DNA of 64,000 nucleotides. Source: Flavobacterium shii (lineage in GTDB: Bacteria; Bacteroidota; Bacteroidia; Flavobacteriales; Flavobacteriaceae). Shown here in pieces: positions 26,251 through 34,782 of this stretch. The notes below the pieces were generated by a model that did no database searches, was not told the origin of the DNA, and worked only from the letters and a program-made list of their open reading frames with translations. A program made the position numbers and the translations under genes. The stretch's first letter is position 1. Each line of letters opens with the position of its first letter. Location: NCBI RefSeq assembly GCF_025847235.1, contig NZ_JAOZEW010000002.1, positions 248,001 to 312,000 of the forward strand. The letters run 5' to 3'.

Positions 26251-26291
26251 AAATCCGTTTGATGTTGAAATTTCAAACGGATTTCTTTTTT
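26251..26291 (+). terminator. terminator after the DUF1761 gene
   Basis: AAATCCGTTTGA (26251-26262) pairs perfectly with TCAAACGGATTT (26273-26284), followed by CTTTTTTT. Confidence 0.85.
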
Positions 26292-26322
26292 TAAAACTTT
26301 CTATAGCAAAACAGAGTCTAAA

Positions 26323-26354
26323 TTGTAATATTCTGTTATTATTAAGTAAATTTG
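26323..26354 (+). promoter_or_regulatory. promoter of the GNAT gene
   Basis: TTG (26323-26325) and TAAATTTG (26347-26354) are separated by 21 bp, an exact Bacteroidota consensus. The predicted start near 26361 leaves only about 13 nt before the TTG at 26374, so that TTG is the most upstream start that can be used. Confidence 0.7.
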
Positions 26355-26373
26355 AACAATATAGTACCTTACC

Positions 26374-27519
26374 TTGAATATATCTTATTCCTTCCAGATT
26401 TATAACAATACAACATCGCTTCCTGCAACATGGGATACCTTGGCTATAGATAATATTTTCTTATCCAGAGAATATCTCGAAGTACTAGAAAAATCGGCTC
26501 CAACCAATATGATATGTCATTATATCGGACTTTTTAAAGACTCCGATTTAGTTGGCATAGTACTCACCCAGTTTTTGGATTCGAATAAATTGGAATCATT
26601 TGGAGAACGAGATCAATGTTTAAAAACTTCTGTTCGTAATTTTACTTTCAAAAAGTTTGCTTCACACGTTTTGTTTGTTGGTAATAATATGCTAACTGGT
26701 CAAAATGCCTTTTCATTTTCTGATAAGATAATTAAAACAAAAGCGATCAAGTTAATGCATAAAGGAGTTAATGCATTAAAAAAAGATTTTAAATCGAAGG
26801 GTAAAAAAATTCACATTACTACAATCAAAGATTTCTCGGCAACAGAAATTGATCTGCTTTCGACCGAATTTAAAAAAGGATATACATTTTCGATTCAGCC
26901 TAATATGGTTTTTAAAATCGATGAAAACTGGAAAAGTGAAGAAGATTATATTAATGCTCTATCCAAAAAATACCGAGACCAATATAAACGTACCCGCAAG
27001 AAAGCTATTGGAATCGAAAAAAGAAAAATGAAACTAAGTGATATCATCGCTTTTGAAGATACCATTTATGAATTATATCATCATGTAGCCCAAAATGCCC
27101 CTTTCAATACTTTTTTTCTAGCCAAAAATCATTTTAGGGTTTTTAAAGAAAAACTACAAGGCAACTTTCTTTTTTACGGCTATTTTATTGATGAAAAACT
27201 AATTGGTTTCAACACTTTAATTAAGAATGGAACTTCAATGGATACTTATTTTTTAGGTTACGATGAAAGTATTCAGCGCGAAAGAATGTTATATTTAAAC
27301 ATGCTGTACGACATGATTGCACATTCTATAAATAAAGGATTTAGTGAAATTATTTTTGCCAGAACTGCGCTTGAAATCAAAAGTTCTGTGGGTGCAAAGC
27401 CTATTAAAATGTACGGACTTATCACACATAGCAATGCTTTAATCAACCATAATATTGCTAAATTGTTCAATTATCTCGAGCCTAAATCAGATTGGCAGGA
27501 ACGGAATCCTTTTAAATAA
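26374..27519 (+). CDS. GNAT/FemAB-like acyltransferase
   Basis: The 381-residue protein belongs to the GNAT/FemAB-like group. The part KKYRDQYKRTRKKA (about 200-213) and the later FYGYFIDEKLIGFNTLIKNG strand pair with SMDTYFLGYDE (about 268-300) match peptidogalycan-type acetyltransferases. The frame begins with TTG at 26374; a stop (26362) lies upstream and the next Met is at residue 49, which would lose conserved sequence. The promoter at 26323 supports this start. Substrate unknown. Confidence 0.75.
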   Translation: MNISYSFQIYNNTTSLPATWDTLAIDNIFLSREYLEVLEKSAPTNMICHYIGLFKDSDLVGIVLTQFLDSNKLESFGERDQCLKTSVRNFTFKKFASHVLFVGNNMLTGQNAFSFSDKIIKTKAIKLMHKGVNALKKDFKSKGKKIHITTIKDFSATEIDLLSTEFKKGYTFSIQPNMVFKIDENWKSEEDYINALSKKYRDQYKRTRKKAIGIEKRKMKLSDIIAFEDTIYELYHHVAQNAPFNTFFLAKNHFRVFKEKLQGNFLFYGYFIDEKLIGFNTLIKNGTSMDTYFLGYDESIQRERMLYLNMLYDMIAHSINKGFSEIIFARTALEIKSSVGAKPIKMYGLITHSNALINHNIAKLFNYLEPKSDWQERNPFK

Positions 27520-27563
27520 TTACATATAATTTTTGATAAAGATTCGAATTTTGCCAACTGTTT

Positions 27564-28457
27564 TTAAGGAATGGCAATTTTCATTTGCTTATGCAAAATA
27601 TGAATATCCAATTCTGTTTGGGCTCCGCAATATTCTCCATCAATTTGAAAACTAACCGGATAATTCGTTTTCATAACAGCTTTGTCTGTCGAAATAATCA
27701 CAATATCATCCGAGTCTATAGGCATATTCCCTGTAATTATTTTGCCCAGAATTATTAGATCCAGATTTTTTAAAACAACCAATTCAAATCTGCCATCATT
27801 TACTGCTCCGCTTGGATTAATTACAACACCAGTCCCATATTTTTGAGAATTTGCAATTACAACCATTCTTGCTTCGTGTTCTTCGGTTTGGTTATTCGCT
27901 GTAATAGAAACGACAAAAGACTCTCCAGATTCCTTTATCGTAGTGTAGGCTTGCGAAGCGTAACCCCAAAATCCTCTTAGATTACTTTCTTCATAATTCT
28001 TGATTAAGTCGGCATTGAGTCCAATATCGCTTAAATGAATACTTTTTTTTCCATTGATGCAAATCATATCCATTTCGATATAGTTACTATGAAAAGCAAT
28101 ACTTAAATTCTCATCGAGTGTTCTAGGCAAATTTAAATCCACAGATAATCCATTGGCAGATCCAGCCGGTAATATTCCGACTATGACATCATACTTTTCC
28201 ATTGCCTCGGCGACCATCTTGACTGTTCCATCACCGCCGGCAACAATAATTCTGGATGGAAAATATTGATTATACAATGCTCTTATTTCGGTGATATCAT
28301 TTGCTCCTGTGGTTTCATAGACTTTTAAATCAACATGACAACTTACAGCATACGATTTTACTATCGAAACAAGTTCGGACTTATCCAGATCTCCAGAAAT
28401 GGGGTTTACAACAAATAAGATATTCCTTTTCAAATTTTTATCTTTATATTTATTCAA
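27564..28457 (-). CDS. diacylglycerol/lipid kinase family protein
   Basis: The 297-residue protein is a YegS/DgkB-type kinase: VVNPISG (about 17-23), the nucleotide-binding GGDGT (74-78) and GILPAGSANGLSVDL (about 95-109), with C-terminal DGRFELVVL. It phosphorylates diacylglycerol or a related lipid. The frame opens with TTG at 28457; a TAnnTTTG box (28462-28455) overlaps it, while another (28486-28479) lies further up. If the nearer one is used, the start moves to TTG 28433 (residue 9). It is divergent from the APP1 gene, both acting on phosphatidate metabolism. Confidence 0.87.
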   Translation of the reverse strand: MNKYKDKNLKRNILFVVNPISGDLDKSELVSIVKSYAVSCHVDLKVYETTGANDITEIRALYNQYFPSRIIVAGGDGTVKMVAEAMEKYDVIVGILPAGSANGLSVDLNLPRTLDENLSIAFHSNYIEMDMICINGKKSIHLSDIGLNADLIKNYEESNLRGFWGYASQAYTTIKESGESFVVSITANNQTEEHEARMVVIANSQKYGTGVVINPSGAVNDGRFELVVLKNLDLIILGKIITGNMPIDSDDIVIISTDKAVMKTNYPVSFQIDGEYCGAQTELDIHILHKQMKIAIP

Positions 28458-28494
28458 AAGTAATTACACTAGTTATTCCAAAAGTACGCAATTA

Positions 28495-29463
28495 ATGAAG
28501 CCAATTTTAAAATTATATCGCGGTTATGCTAATGATCAGGAACTAATTGTTATGGGACATGTGTTTAAACCTTCCTCTAGTAATGATTATGATTTCCAAA
28601 AGAAACATTTTAAAAATGCAACTTCAGTAATTAAACTTTTTCAGATAAAAACAATCCCAAATCATGATGTTTATTTAAAACATGGAGATCGACAAATTCA
28701 CACCAAAACTCTCGATGATGGTTTTTTTAAATTCTGCATTCCGCTAAAGAAGCAAACTGGATTTGGATGGATGGATTACCACGTTAGCATTACTCATAAA
28801 AATGAAACAATAACTTGTGCCAGCACTTTCATAAGACCTCACGAAGGTGATCTCGGAATCATCTCGGATATCGATGACACTTTTCTGGTTTCGCACACGC
28901 ATAATTTTTTCAGGAAGTTATATATTCTTCTATTTAGAAACGTAAATGATCGCAAGATATTCGATGAGGTTGTACCACATTATAAAGCATTAAGTTCGGC
29001 TGGAAGAGATAACAAAAATGAGAAAAATGCTTTTTTTTATATCTCAAGTAGCGAGTGGAACTTATACCGTTTTATTGTTCGATTTGCCAAAATACACGAA
29101 TTACCAAGAGCCGTAATATTATTAAAAGATATTAAAACTGGATTAACCGATTTTTTTATGAGCGGTAGAGGAAATCACGATCATAAATTTGAAAAAATCA
29201 AACATGTATTAGAATTTTACCCAAATCTTAAATATGTTTTATTGGGTGATGATTCTCAACATGATCCAATATTATATGAGAGGATTTGCAAAATATTTCC
29301 TGTAACCGTAAAAGCAGTTTATATAAGGCAAACCGGTAAACACAAAAAAGAAGCAACAAAAGCTATTCTGAAAAATTTAGAAAACCTCGAAGTTTCTGTT
29401 TGTTATTTTAAAAATAGTAGCGAAGCAATAGAACACTCCAAAAAAATTGGGATTATAAAGTAA
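28495..29463 (+). CDS. APP1-type phosphatidate phosphatase (DUF2183)
   Basis: From ATG 28495 the product is about 322 residues; a longer in-frame extension to 28399 would overlap the divergent lipid kinase start. The catalytic HAD-like motif is IISDIDDTFL (DxDxT), and the later KYVLLGDDSQHDP motif completes the site. The APP1 catalytic domain removes phosphate from phosphatidate. Its divergence from a diacylglycerol kinase-like gene suggests that the two interconvert the same lipid pair. A heptanucleotide repeat starts directly after the stop. Confidence 0.88.
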   Translation: MKPILKLYRGYANDQELIVMGHVFKPSSSNDYDFQKKHFKNATSVIKLFQIKTIPNHDVYLKHGDRQIHTKTLDDGFFKFCIPLKKQTGFGWMDYHVSITHKNETITCASTFIRPHEGDLGIISDIDDTFLVSHTHNFFRKLYILLFRNVNDRKIFDEVVPHYKALSSAGRDNKNEKNAFFYISSSEWNLYRFIVRFAKIHELPRAVILLKDIKTGLTDFFMSGRGNHDHKFEKIKHVLEFYPNLKYVLLGDDSQHDPILYERICKIFPVTVKAVYIRQTGKHKKEATKAILKNLENLEVSVCYFKNSSEAIEHSKKIGIIK

Positions 29464-29519
29464 TTGGGCTTTGGGCTTTGGGCTTTGGGCTTTGGGCTTT
29501 GGGCTTTGGGCTTTGGGCT
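29464..29519 (+). repeat. 8 tandem copies of TTGGGCT
   Basis: The unit TTGGGCT is repeated eight times without error from 29464 to 29519, starting right after the APP1 stop codon. Perfect short tandem repeats of this kind change copy number by slippage. It lies in the 3' untranslated region. Confidence 0.95.
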
Positions 29520-29558
29520 GCGATTATAAACATTGAAACTGTCACTAAATACTGTAAC

Positions 29559-29590
29559 TAGCCCAGATTGTAGTGGAAAGCCCGGAACAA
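29559..29590 (+). repeat. interspersed flavobacterial repeat (TAGCCCAGATTG type)
   Basis: TAGCCCAGATTG, followed by TAGTGGAAAGCCCGG, resembles a short element I recall from ends of many flavobacterial operons. Only one copy is seen in this window, so the identification rests on memory. Confidence 0.4.
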
Positions 29591-29595
29591 AAAAA

Positions 29596-29665
29596 ACCGC
29601 ATTTCCTGTTTTAAAAAAGCGACTTTAGAAGCTCTTTTTATAACAATGGAAATGCAGTTTTTTTG
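29596..29665. terminator. bidirectional terminator between APP1 and ABC-F genes
   Basis: ACCGCATTTCC (29596-29606) pairs with GGAAATGCAGT (29648-29658) at 10 of 11 positions; T7 follows on one strand and A8 precedes on the other. An inner AAAAAGC/GCTCTTTTT pairing is also possible. It serves two convergent genes. Confidence 0.75.
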
Positions 29666-29713
29666 GTGAGGACTTGTAACGAAAAGCTGGATTAGCTCCA
29701 GATTATTTTCTTT

Positions 29714-31624
29714 TTATTTTAGATTGTCTATTTCTTCCTGAACAACTTCCCATTCTGAAAGTAATTTATCCAGCTCGGCTTTCTTTTTATTGTATGCCAT
29801 AAAGAAAGAAGCATCTTCGATATGCTTGTCATAATTAGAAGCCAACATTTTATCGTCATGCTGAATGTCTTTTTCTAATTGTTTAATCTGACTTTCTACC
29901 TTGCTCAAGCGATTTTGCAATGTTTTATTTTTCTTTTGATCTTCGTAAGAAGCTTTATTGCTTTCCTTAGGTGCAGCAGCTTTTATAGCATCTTTTTTCT
30001 CTACTTCACGCATATTTTCCATATTACGTTGCTCTAAGAAATAGTTGATGTCACCTAAATATTCTTTTATTTTTTGATCCTTGAATTCATAAACTAAATT
30101 GGACATTCCCTGAAGAAAATCTCTATCGTGAGAAACAAGTAATAAAGTCCCACCAAATTTTTGAAGCGCAGCCTTTAATACGTTCTTAGACTTAATATCC
30201 AAGTGATTTGTAGGCTCATCCATTAGCAAAACGTTTATAGGTTGCAACAACAACTTACATAATGCCAAACGGTTTCTCTCTCCTCCAGAAAGTACTTTTA
30301 CCTTTTTCTCTACATCATCTCCACGAAACAAAAATGATCCAAGCATATCGCGCACTTTAGATCGGTTCGTATCCATTGCAGCGTCTTCCATTGTTTGCAA
30401 CAATGTGATTTCACCGTCTAGATATTCGGCTTGATTTTGAGCAAAATATCCTAACTGAACATTGTGTCCTAATTTTATACTTCCCTGATATTCGAATTCA
30501 TCAACAATTGCTTTAATAAAGGTTGATTTACCTTGCCCGTTCTGTCCCACAAAAGCAATTTTGCTTCCACGTTCTACCAACAGGTTTATATCTTTAAGAA
30601 TAACTTTATCTCCGTAGGCTTTAGTAACATTTTCAGCTTCTACTACTACTCTACCTGGTTCTTTTGAAACTGGAAATGTAATATTCATTACCGAATTATC
30701 ATCTTCATCAACTTCAATTCGCTCTACTTTATCCAGTTTCTTGATAAGAGACTGCGCCATAGAAGCTTTCGAAGCTTTGGCACGGAATTTCTCAATTAAC
30801 TTCTCTGTTTCTTCAATTTTCTTAGCTTGATTTTTCTGAGTTGCCAATTGTTTTTCACGAATTTCATGACGTAACTCTAGGTACTGAGAATATGGTTTAT
30901 TAAAATCATACGCTTTACCTAATGAAATCTCGATAGTTCTATTGGTTACATTATCCAAGAACATTTTATCGTGTGATACAATTACCACAACTCCGGGATA
31001 ATTACGCAAGAAACTTTCTAACCAAATGATACTCTCGATATCCAAGTGATTCGTAGGCTCATCCAGCAATAAAATATCATTGGCTTGCAATAATAATTTT
31101 GCTAATTCGATACGCATTCTCCATCCACCAGAAAAAGTTTCGGTTTGATTATTAAAGACTTCTCTCTTAAAACCTAACCCTAAAAGGATTTTTTCTGTAT
31201 CTCCTACATAATTATAACCACCTAATAATTCGAAACGGTGTGTATAATCGGATAAATCTTCGATAATCTGACTGTATTCTTCGCTCTCATAATCGGTTCT
31301 GGTTACCAATTGATGATTGATTTGCTCTAATTTTTTCTCTACAACTTTAATATCTGTAAAAGCTTCGTAGGCTTCTTCCAATACTGTTCTTCCTTGTTCA
31401 AAATCAATATCCTGACGCAAGAACCCCATTCTTACTTCTTTTTCGGTCGCAATTTGTCCTGAATCTGGTTTAAAATCTCCTGCCAGAATTTTTAACATTG
31501 TCGATTTTCCAGCACCATTTTTCCCAACAAGACCCACTCGATCTCCCGCACCTAATCGAAAAGTAACTTCCTCGAACAAATAAGAACCCCCAAACGAAAC
31601 AGATAAATTATGTATATTAAGCAT
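29714..31624 (-). CDS. ABC-F family ATP-binding protein
   Basis: The 636-residue soluble protein has two ABC domains: Walker A GKNGAGKST (about 34-42) and GQNGQGKST (about 365), signature motifs FSGGWRMRIELAKLL and LSGGERNRLALCKLL, and Walker B LLLDEPTNHLD and LLMDEPTNHLD. A linker separates the domains, and a C-terminal coiled coil (NKTLQNRLSKVESQIKQLEKD) is of the Uup type. ABC-F proteins act on the ribosome and help resolve stalled translation. No membrane segment is present. Confidence 0.93.
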   Translation of the reverse strand: MLNIHNLSVSFGGSYLFEEVTFRLGAGDRVGLVGKNGAGKSTMLKILAGDFKPDSGQIATEKEVRMGFLRQDIDFEQGRTVLEEAYEAFTDIKVVEKKLEQINHQLVTRTDYESEEYSQIIEDLSDYTHRFELLGGYNYVGDTEKILLGLGFKREVFNNQTETFSGGWRMRIELAKLLLQANDILLLDEPTNHLDIESIIWLESFLRNYPGVVVIVSHDKMFLDNVTNRTIEISLGKAYDFNKPYSQYLELRHEIREKQLATQKNQAKKIEETEKLIEKFRAKASKASMAQSLIKKLDKVERIEVDEDDNSVMNITFPVSKEPGRVVVEAENVTKAYGDKVILKDINLLVERGSKIAFVGQNGQGKSTFIKAIVDEFEYQGSIKLGHNVQLGYFAQNQAEYLDGEITLLQTMEDAAMDTNRSKVRDMLGSFLFRGDDVEKKVKVLSGGERNRLALCKLLLQPINVLLMDEPTNHLDIKSKNVLKAALQKFGGTLLLVSHDRDFLQGMSNLVYEFKDQKIKEYLGDINYFLEQRNMENMREVEKKDAIKAAAPKESNKASYEDQKKNKTLQNRLSKVESQIKQLEKDIQHDDKMLASNYDKHIEDASFFMAYNKKKAELDKLLSEWEVVQEEIDNLK

Positions 31625-31836
31625 TTATTGTTATTTTATAACTAATTGATTGTGTAATCTTTTTTGCAAAATCTGCTATCATTTATCAATAAAAAAATAG
31701 TAGCCTTACATTGTATTTTTAAAAGTGCAAAGGTAGTGAAAAGGAATGTATTATTATATATAGATAAAATACGGTTTTTACAATCCATAATATAAGCTTA
31801 AAATAGCAATGCTTTTATTATATTAAGAAGTGAAAA

Positions 31837-31867
31837 TTGTTAATGTCATGGTCAATCATTATCTTTG
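31837..31867 (+). promoter_or_regulatory. promoter of the DUF983 gene
   Basis: TTG (31837-31839) and TATCTTTG (31860-31867) are 20 bp apart, an exact consensus. Transcription would start near 31874, which rules out the in-frame TTG at 31837 as a start and favours ATG 31945. Confidence 0.65.
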
Positions 31868-31944
31868 GTAGATATTCTCCTATAAAGATTCTAAACTTTA
31901 ATAGTATCTACAGAATAGCTACACACTGCAAAAAAATATTCAAA

Positions 31945-32328
31945 ATGTTCAAAAAAGGATCTAAACTAAATAGTATTATAAAAGGAACTTGCCCAAGATG
32001 TCAAAATGAAAGCATGTATTCTGATAAAAACCCACTACATCTAACCAAGGTTTTAAAAATGAATGAATCTTGCAGCCATTGTGGGCTTAAATACCAGATT
32101 GAGCCTTCCTTTTTTTATGGAGCAATGTATGTAAGTTACGGATTAAACGTAGCATTAGGAATTGCAGCTTTTATCATATCCTACGTTTTCCTGAGCTCTA
32201 GTATCGAAGCTTCTTTTATAGCAATTGTAGTAACACTTGTTGTGTTATTTCCTTTTGTATTGAGATGGTCGAGGAACATCTACATTAATATGTTTGTTTC
32301 TTACGATCCAACTACTAATATAAAATAA
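31945..32328 (+). CDS. DUF983 membrane protein
   Basis: From ATG 31945 the product is 127 residues. Two CxxC pairs (CPRC and CSHC) suggest zinc binding near the N-terminus, followed by IEPSFFYGAMYVSYG and two membrane helices; this is the DUF983 pattern. The family is found near respiratory or membrane genes, and its function is unknown. The start was chosen from the promoter position. Confidence 0.87.
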   Translation: MFKKGSKLNSIIKGTCPRCQNESMYSDKNPLHLTKVLKMNESCSHCGLKYQIEPSFFYGAMYVSYGLNVALGIAAFIISYVFLSSSIEASFIAIVVTLVVLFPFVLRWSRNIYINMFVSYDPTTNIK

Positions 32329-32384
32329 TAACGATTTTAAAAGGATAAGCAATCACACCATTTTTTTGATTGATTACAAAGATT

Positions 32385-32557
32385 AACCATATAAGTTATC
32401 TAAGCTCATTTAAGAAATACCTAAACTTATATTTCCTTAAATAACTTACATGGTTCAAACAGTAAAGTTTATAATTAAAACAACAACCATATAAGTTTTA
32501 TGTAAGTCATTTAAGAAATATGTAAAATTTATATTTTCTAAAATGACTTATATAGTT
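32385..32557. repeat. two tandem AT-rich palindromic repeats
   Basis: Two similar units (32385-32455 and 32485-32557) begin AACCATATAAGTT and end in a near-inverse (ACTTACATGGTT and ACTTATATAGTT). Each contains TCATTTAAGAAATA. Each unit is an imperfect palindrome of about 72 bp, and the two start 100 bp apart. This family is familiar from flavobacterial intergenic regions. Confidence 0.8.
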
Positions 32558-32599
32558 CAAAAAAACCTTTAGCAAAAAACTATTGAGTAACTTAACAAA

Positions 32600-33652
32600 T
32601 TACTTGTTTTTCTTTTTGTAAAAACGCTCAATATTTATCTCCGCATCTAGAGGAATTTCATTTTCAATACTTTCGAATAAAGCTTTTGCCATTGCAGGTC
32701 CAAGCATCACACCTCGAGTTCCTAATCCGTTAAGAATATGAAGTGAATTATGCATATTATGCGTTCCTACCAAAGGTCTTCTATCTTTAACAGTAGGACG
32801 AACACCTGCAAAATGTTTCACTATCTCAAAGTCACAGGTAATAATTTCATGAATGCGATCTAAGAGTTCCTGTTTACCTTCTTCTGTAGGCAAATCTGTT
32901 TTATCTTTCCAATTGTATGTTGCGCCTACTTTGAACAAATCATCCCCTAATGGCAATATAAATACACTTGTATTAACTATTACATCAAGGTTAAGGCTTG
33001 GTGCTTTTATAATAAACAATTCTCCTTTTGTCCCATCCAAAGGCAAATCATTAAAAAAGGGATTTTTATGCAACCCGAAACCTTCTGCAAAAACAATATG
33101 ACGTGCCTGAATATTTTTATACTGAATACCCGCATCCAAAAAATCAATTTGATTATAATCAAATGATTCTTGCAGCAACAAATCATTCGATAATAAATAA
33201 GCCCTATACTTTTGCAATAACAAAGCGGTATCTACATAACCCGTATGTAAAACTTCACCATAATCATATGGAGAATCAATACTACTATACTTTTTAGTAA
33301 TTAATTTAGTAGATAAAAAAGGAGCTAAATTTTTCTTATCCGAAGCACTAAACCAATTATTCTGTTCTTCAATTGAGAAAAACTTTCTAAGAATTGGAAG
33401 TTCAAAATTAAATTTACAAGAAAGCTTTTCTTCGATTTCTTTATAAAAAGAATCCATTAAAACAAGTTGTGATTGTGATTGCCAAACCTCACTAAAGCGT
33501 TTTAAAATAACCGGATTATATAATCCTCCTGCAATTTTTGATGAATTTTGAGATTCATCATCTATCACTAAAATAGATTTATTATGCGACAATGCTTTTT
33601 CAGAAAAAGAAATCCCTGCTAATCCTGAACCAATAATTAAATAATCAATCAT
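32600..33652 (-). CDS. FAD-dependent oxidoreductase (DAO family)
   Basis: The 350-residue protein begins with the dinucleotide-binding motif IIGSGLAGISFSEKAL (GxGxxG). The C-terminus holds the DAO family end FAGVRPTVKDRRPLVGTH and GLGTRGVMLGPAMAKAL. It probably oxidises an amine or amino acid substrate; the substrate cannot be told. No partner genes; the gldN terminator lies upstream of it. Confidence 0.88.
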   Translation of the reverse strand: MIDYLIIGSGLAGISFSEKALSHNKSILVIDDESQNSSKIAGGLYNPVILKRFSEVWQSQSQLVLMDSFYKEIEEKLSCKFNFELPILRKFFSIEEQNNWFSASDKKNLAPFLSTKLITKKYSSIDSPYDYGEVLHTGYVDTALLLQKYRAYLLSNDLLLQESFDYNQIDFLDAGIQYKNIQARHIVFAEGFGLHKNPFFNDLPLDGTKGELFIIKAPSLNLDVIVNTSVFILPLGDDLFKVGATYNWKDKTDLPTEEGKQELLDRIHEIITCDFEIVKHFAGVRPTVKDRRPLVGTHNMHNSLHILNGLGTRGVMLGPAMAKALFESIENEIPLDAEINIERFYKKKNK

Positions 33653-33692
33653 TATAAATAAATTAAGCTGCGGTCATTAATTGTAAATAAAA

Positions 33693-33720
33693 AAACTCTT
33701 ACCATAAATGGTAAGAGTTT
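33693..33720 (-). terminator. terminator of the gldKLMN operon
   Basis: AAACTCTTACCAT (33693-33705) pairs perfectly with ATGGTAAGAGTTT (33708-33720). On the minus strand it is followed by a T-run, 23 bp after the gldN stop. Confidence 0.88.
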
Positions 33721-33742
33721 ATATTAAAGAAGGAAATTAATT

Positions 33743-34735
33743 TTAGTAATTCCACATATCTGATTCGAAATTTCTAATTTTCTCTTTCACTCTCTCAGAT
33801 TCTAACAATTGATTCTGAGCGTTATCCTTCATGTATTCTTCGATAGCTCTGTCTCCATAAATATTTTCTTCTTTATAGATTGTACTATTAAAACGTCTAG
33901 AGTTTAAGATTTGATCAAAAGAAATTGGCATTGCAGAGTTTTTGTCATTAAAAGCTTTAGCTTCATGCAAAACATTTCTAGCATCTGGGAAGAATACCCA
34001 AAACAACTCAATATAATCTTTCTCTTCACTATTAATCGTATAAACGTCTGGAGTAACAGGACAGATTCCTAATAAACGATACTTCAATTCACTTTGACGT
34101 TTATCAAAATACCAATACCCTTTAATTTTATATTCTGTAACATCCTGAGCTGTTAAATCAGTTTTCAAGATATATTCAGAAGATATAGTTTTAGATGGAG
34201 GAACAGTAACAGTTTCTGTAGTTGTCACTTTGTTTTTTCCTTTACCAGTAGTCTTCTTTTTTTGAAGCGTTTGTGTAACATACGCACCTGGATCCTGATT
34301 CAATTGCTCTCTACCAGCATCTGTTGTATCGATACGTGATAAAGATGCCTGAATATCTTTCATAGACTTTTTGGTATTGAAATAACTATCAGTGTAAACC
34401 TCAGTAATTTTACCATTTTTAATCGCTTTTGTCAAAACATCGTACATAGAACGTCTGTCTGAACCGATATTTGCAGTATCAATTGGAAAATACATAGAAA
34501 AGTTGATTTTCTCGTTCAAATCAATGATCTCCCAAGTTGTTTTCCCCATCAAAACATCTCTGTCATGAACATAACCATAAGCTAATGGTTTGTCATTATC
34601 AGAAATAAGTTGTGCTGGTGTTTTTAAACCAATTTCGGCAGGTGTTTTTGCATTAAGCAAATTCGATTGCGCAAAAGAAGAATAACTCCCTGCAACAGAG
34701 ATAATAGCTATTAAAAAATTTCTTACATTCATCAT
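33743..34735 (-). CDS. gldN: gliding motility / T9SS protein GldN
   Basis: The 330-residue exported protein starts with a signal peptide (MMNVRNFLIAIISVAGSYSSFAQ). GldN is a periplasmic ring component of the type IX secretion system, associated with GldK. Its position, last of gldKLMN, and the conserved segments (DVLMGKTTWEIIDLNEKINFSMYFP; YKIKGYWYFDKRQSELKYRLLGICP) are diagnostic. It is followed by a strong terminator. Confidence 0.93.
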   Translation of the reverse strand: MMNVRNFLIAIISVAGSYSSFAQSNLLNAKTPAEIGLKTPAQLISDNDKPLAYGYVHDRDVLMGKTTWEIIDLNEKINFSMYFPIDTANIGSDRRSMYDVLTKAIKNGKITEVYTDSYFNTKKSMKDIQASLSRIDTTDAGREQLNQDPGAYVTQTLQKKKTTGKGKNKVTTTETVTVPPSKTISSEYILKTDLTAQDVTEYKIKGYWYFDKRQSELKYRLLGICPVTPDVYTINSEEKDYIELFWVFFPDARNVLHEAKAFNDKNSAMPISFDQILNSRRFNSTIYKEENIYGDRAIEEYMKDNAQNQLLESERVKEKIRNFESDMWNY

Positions 34736-34782
34736 GGTATCAGTATAAGATATTGAAGTAGTTTACTTTATAGAACTACTTA

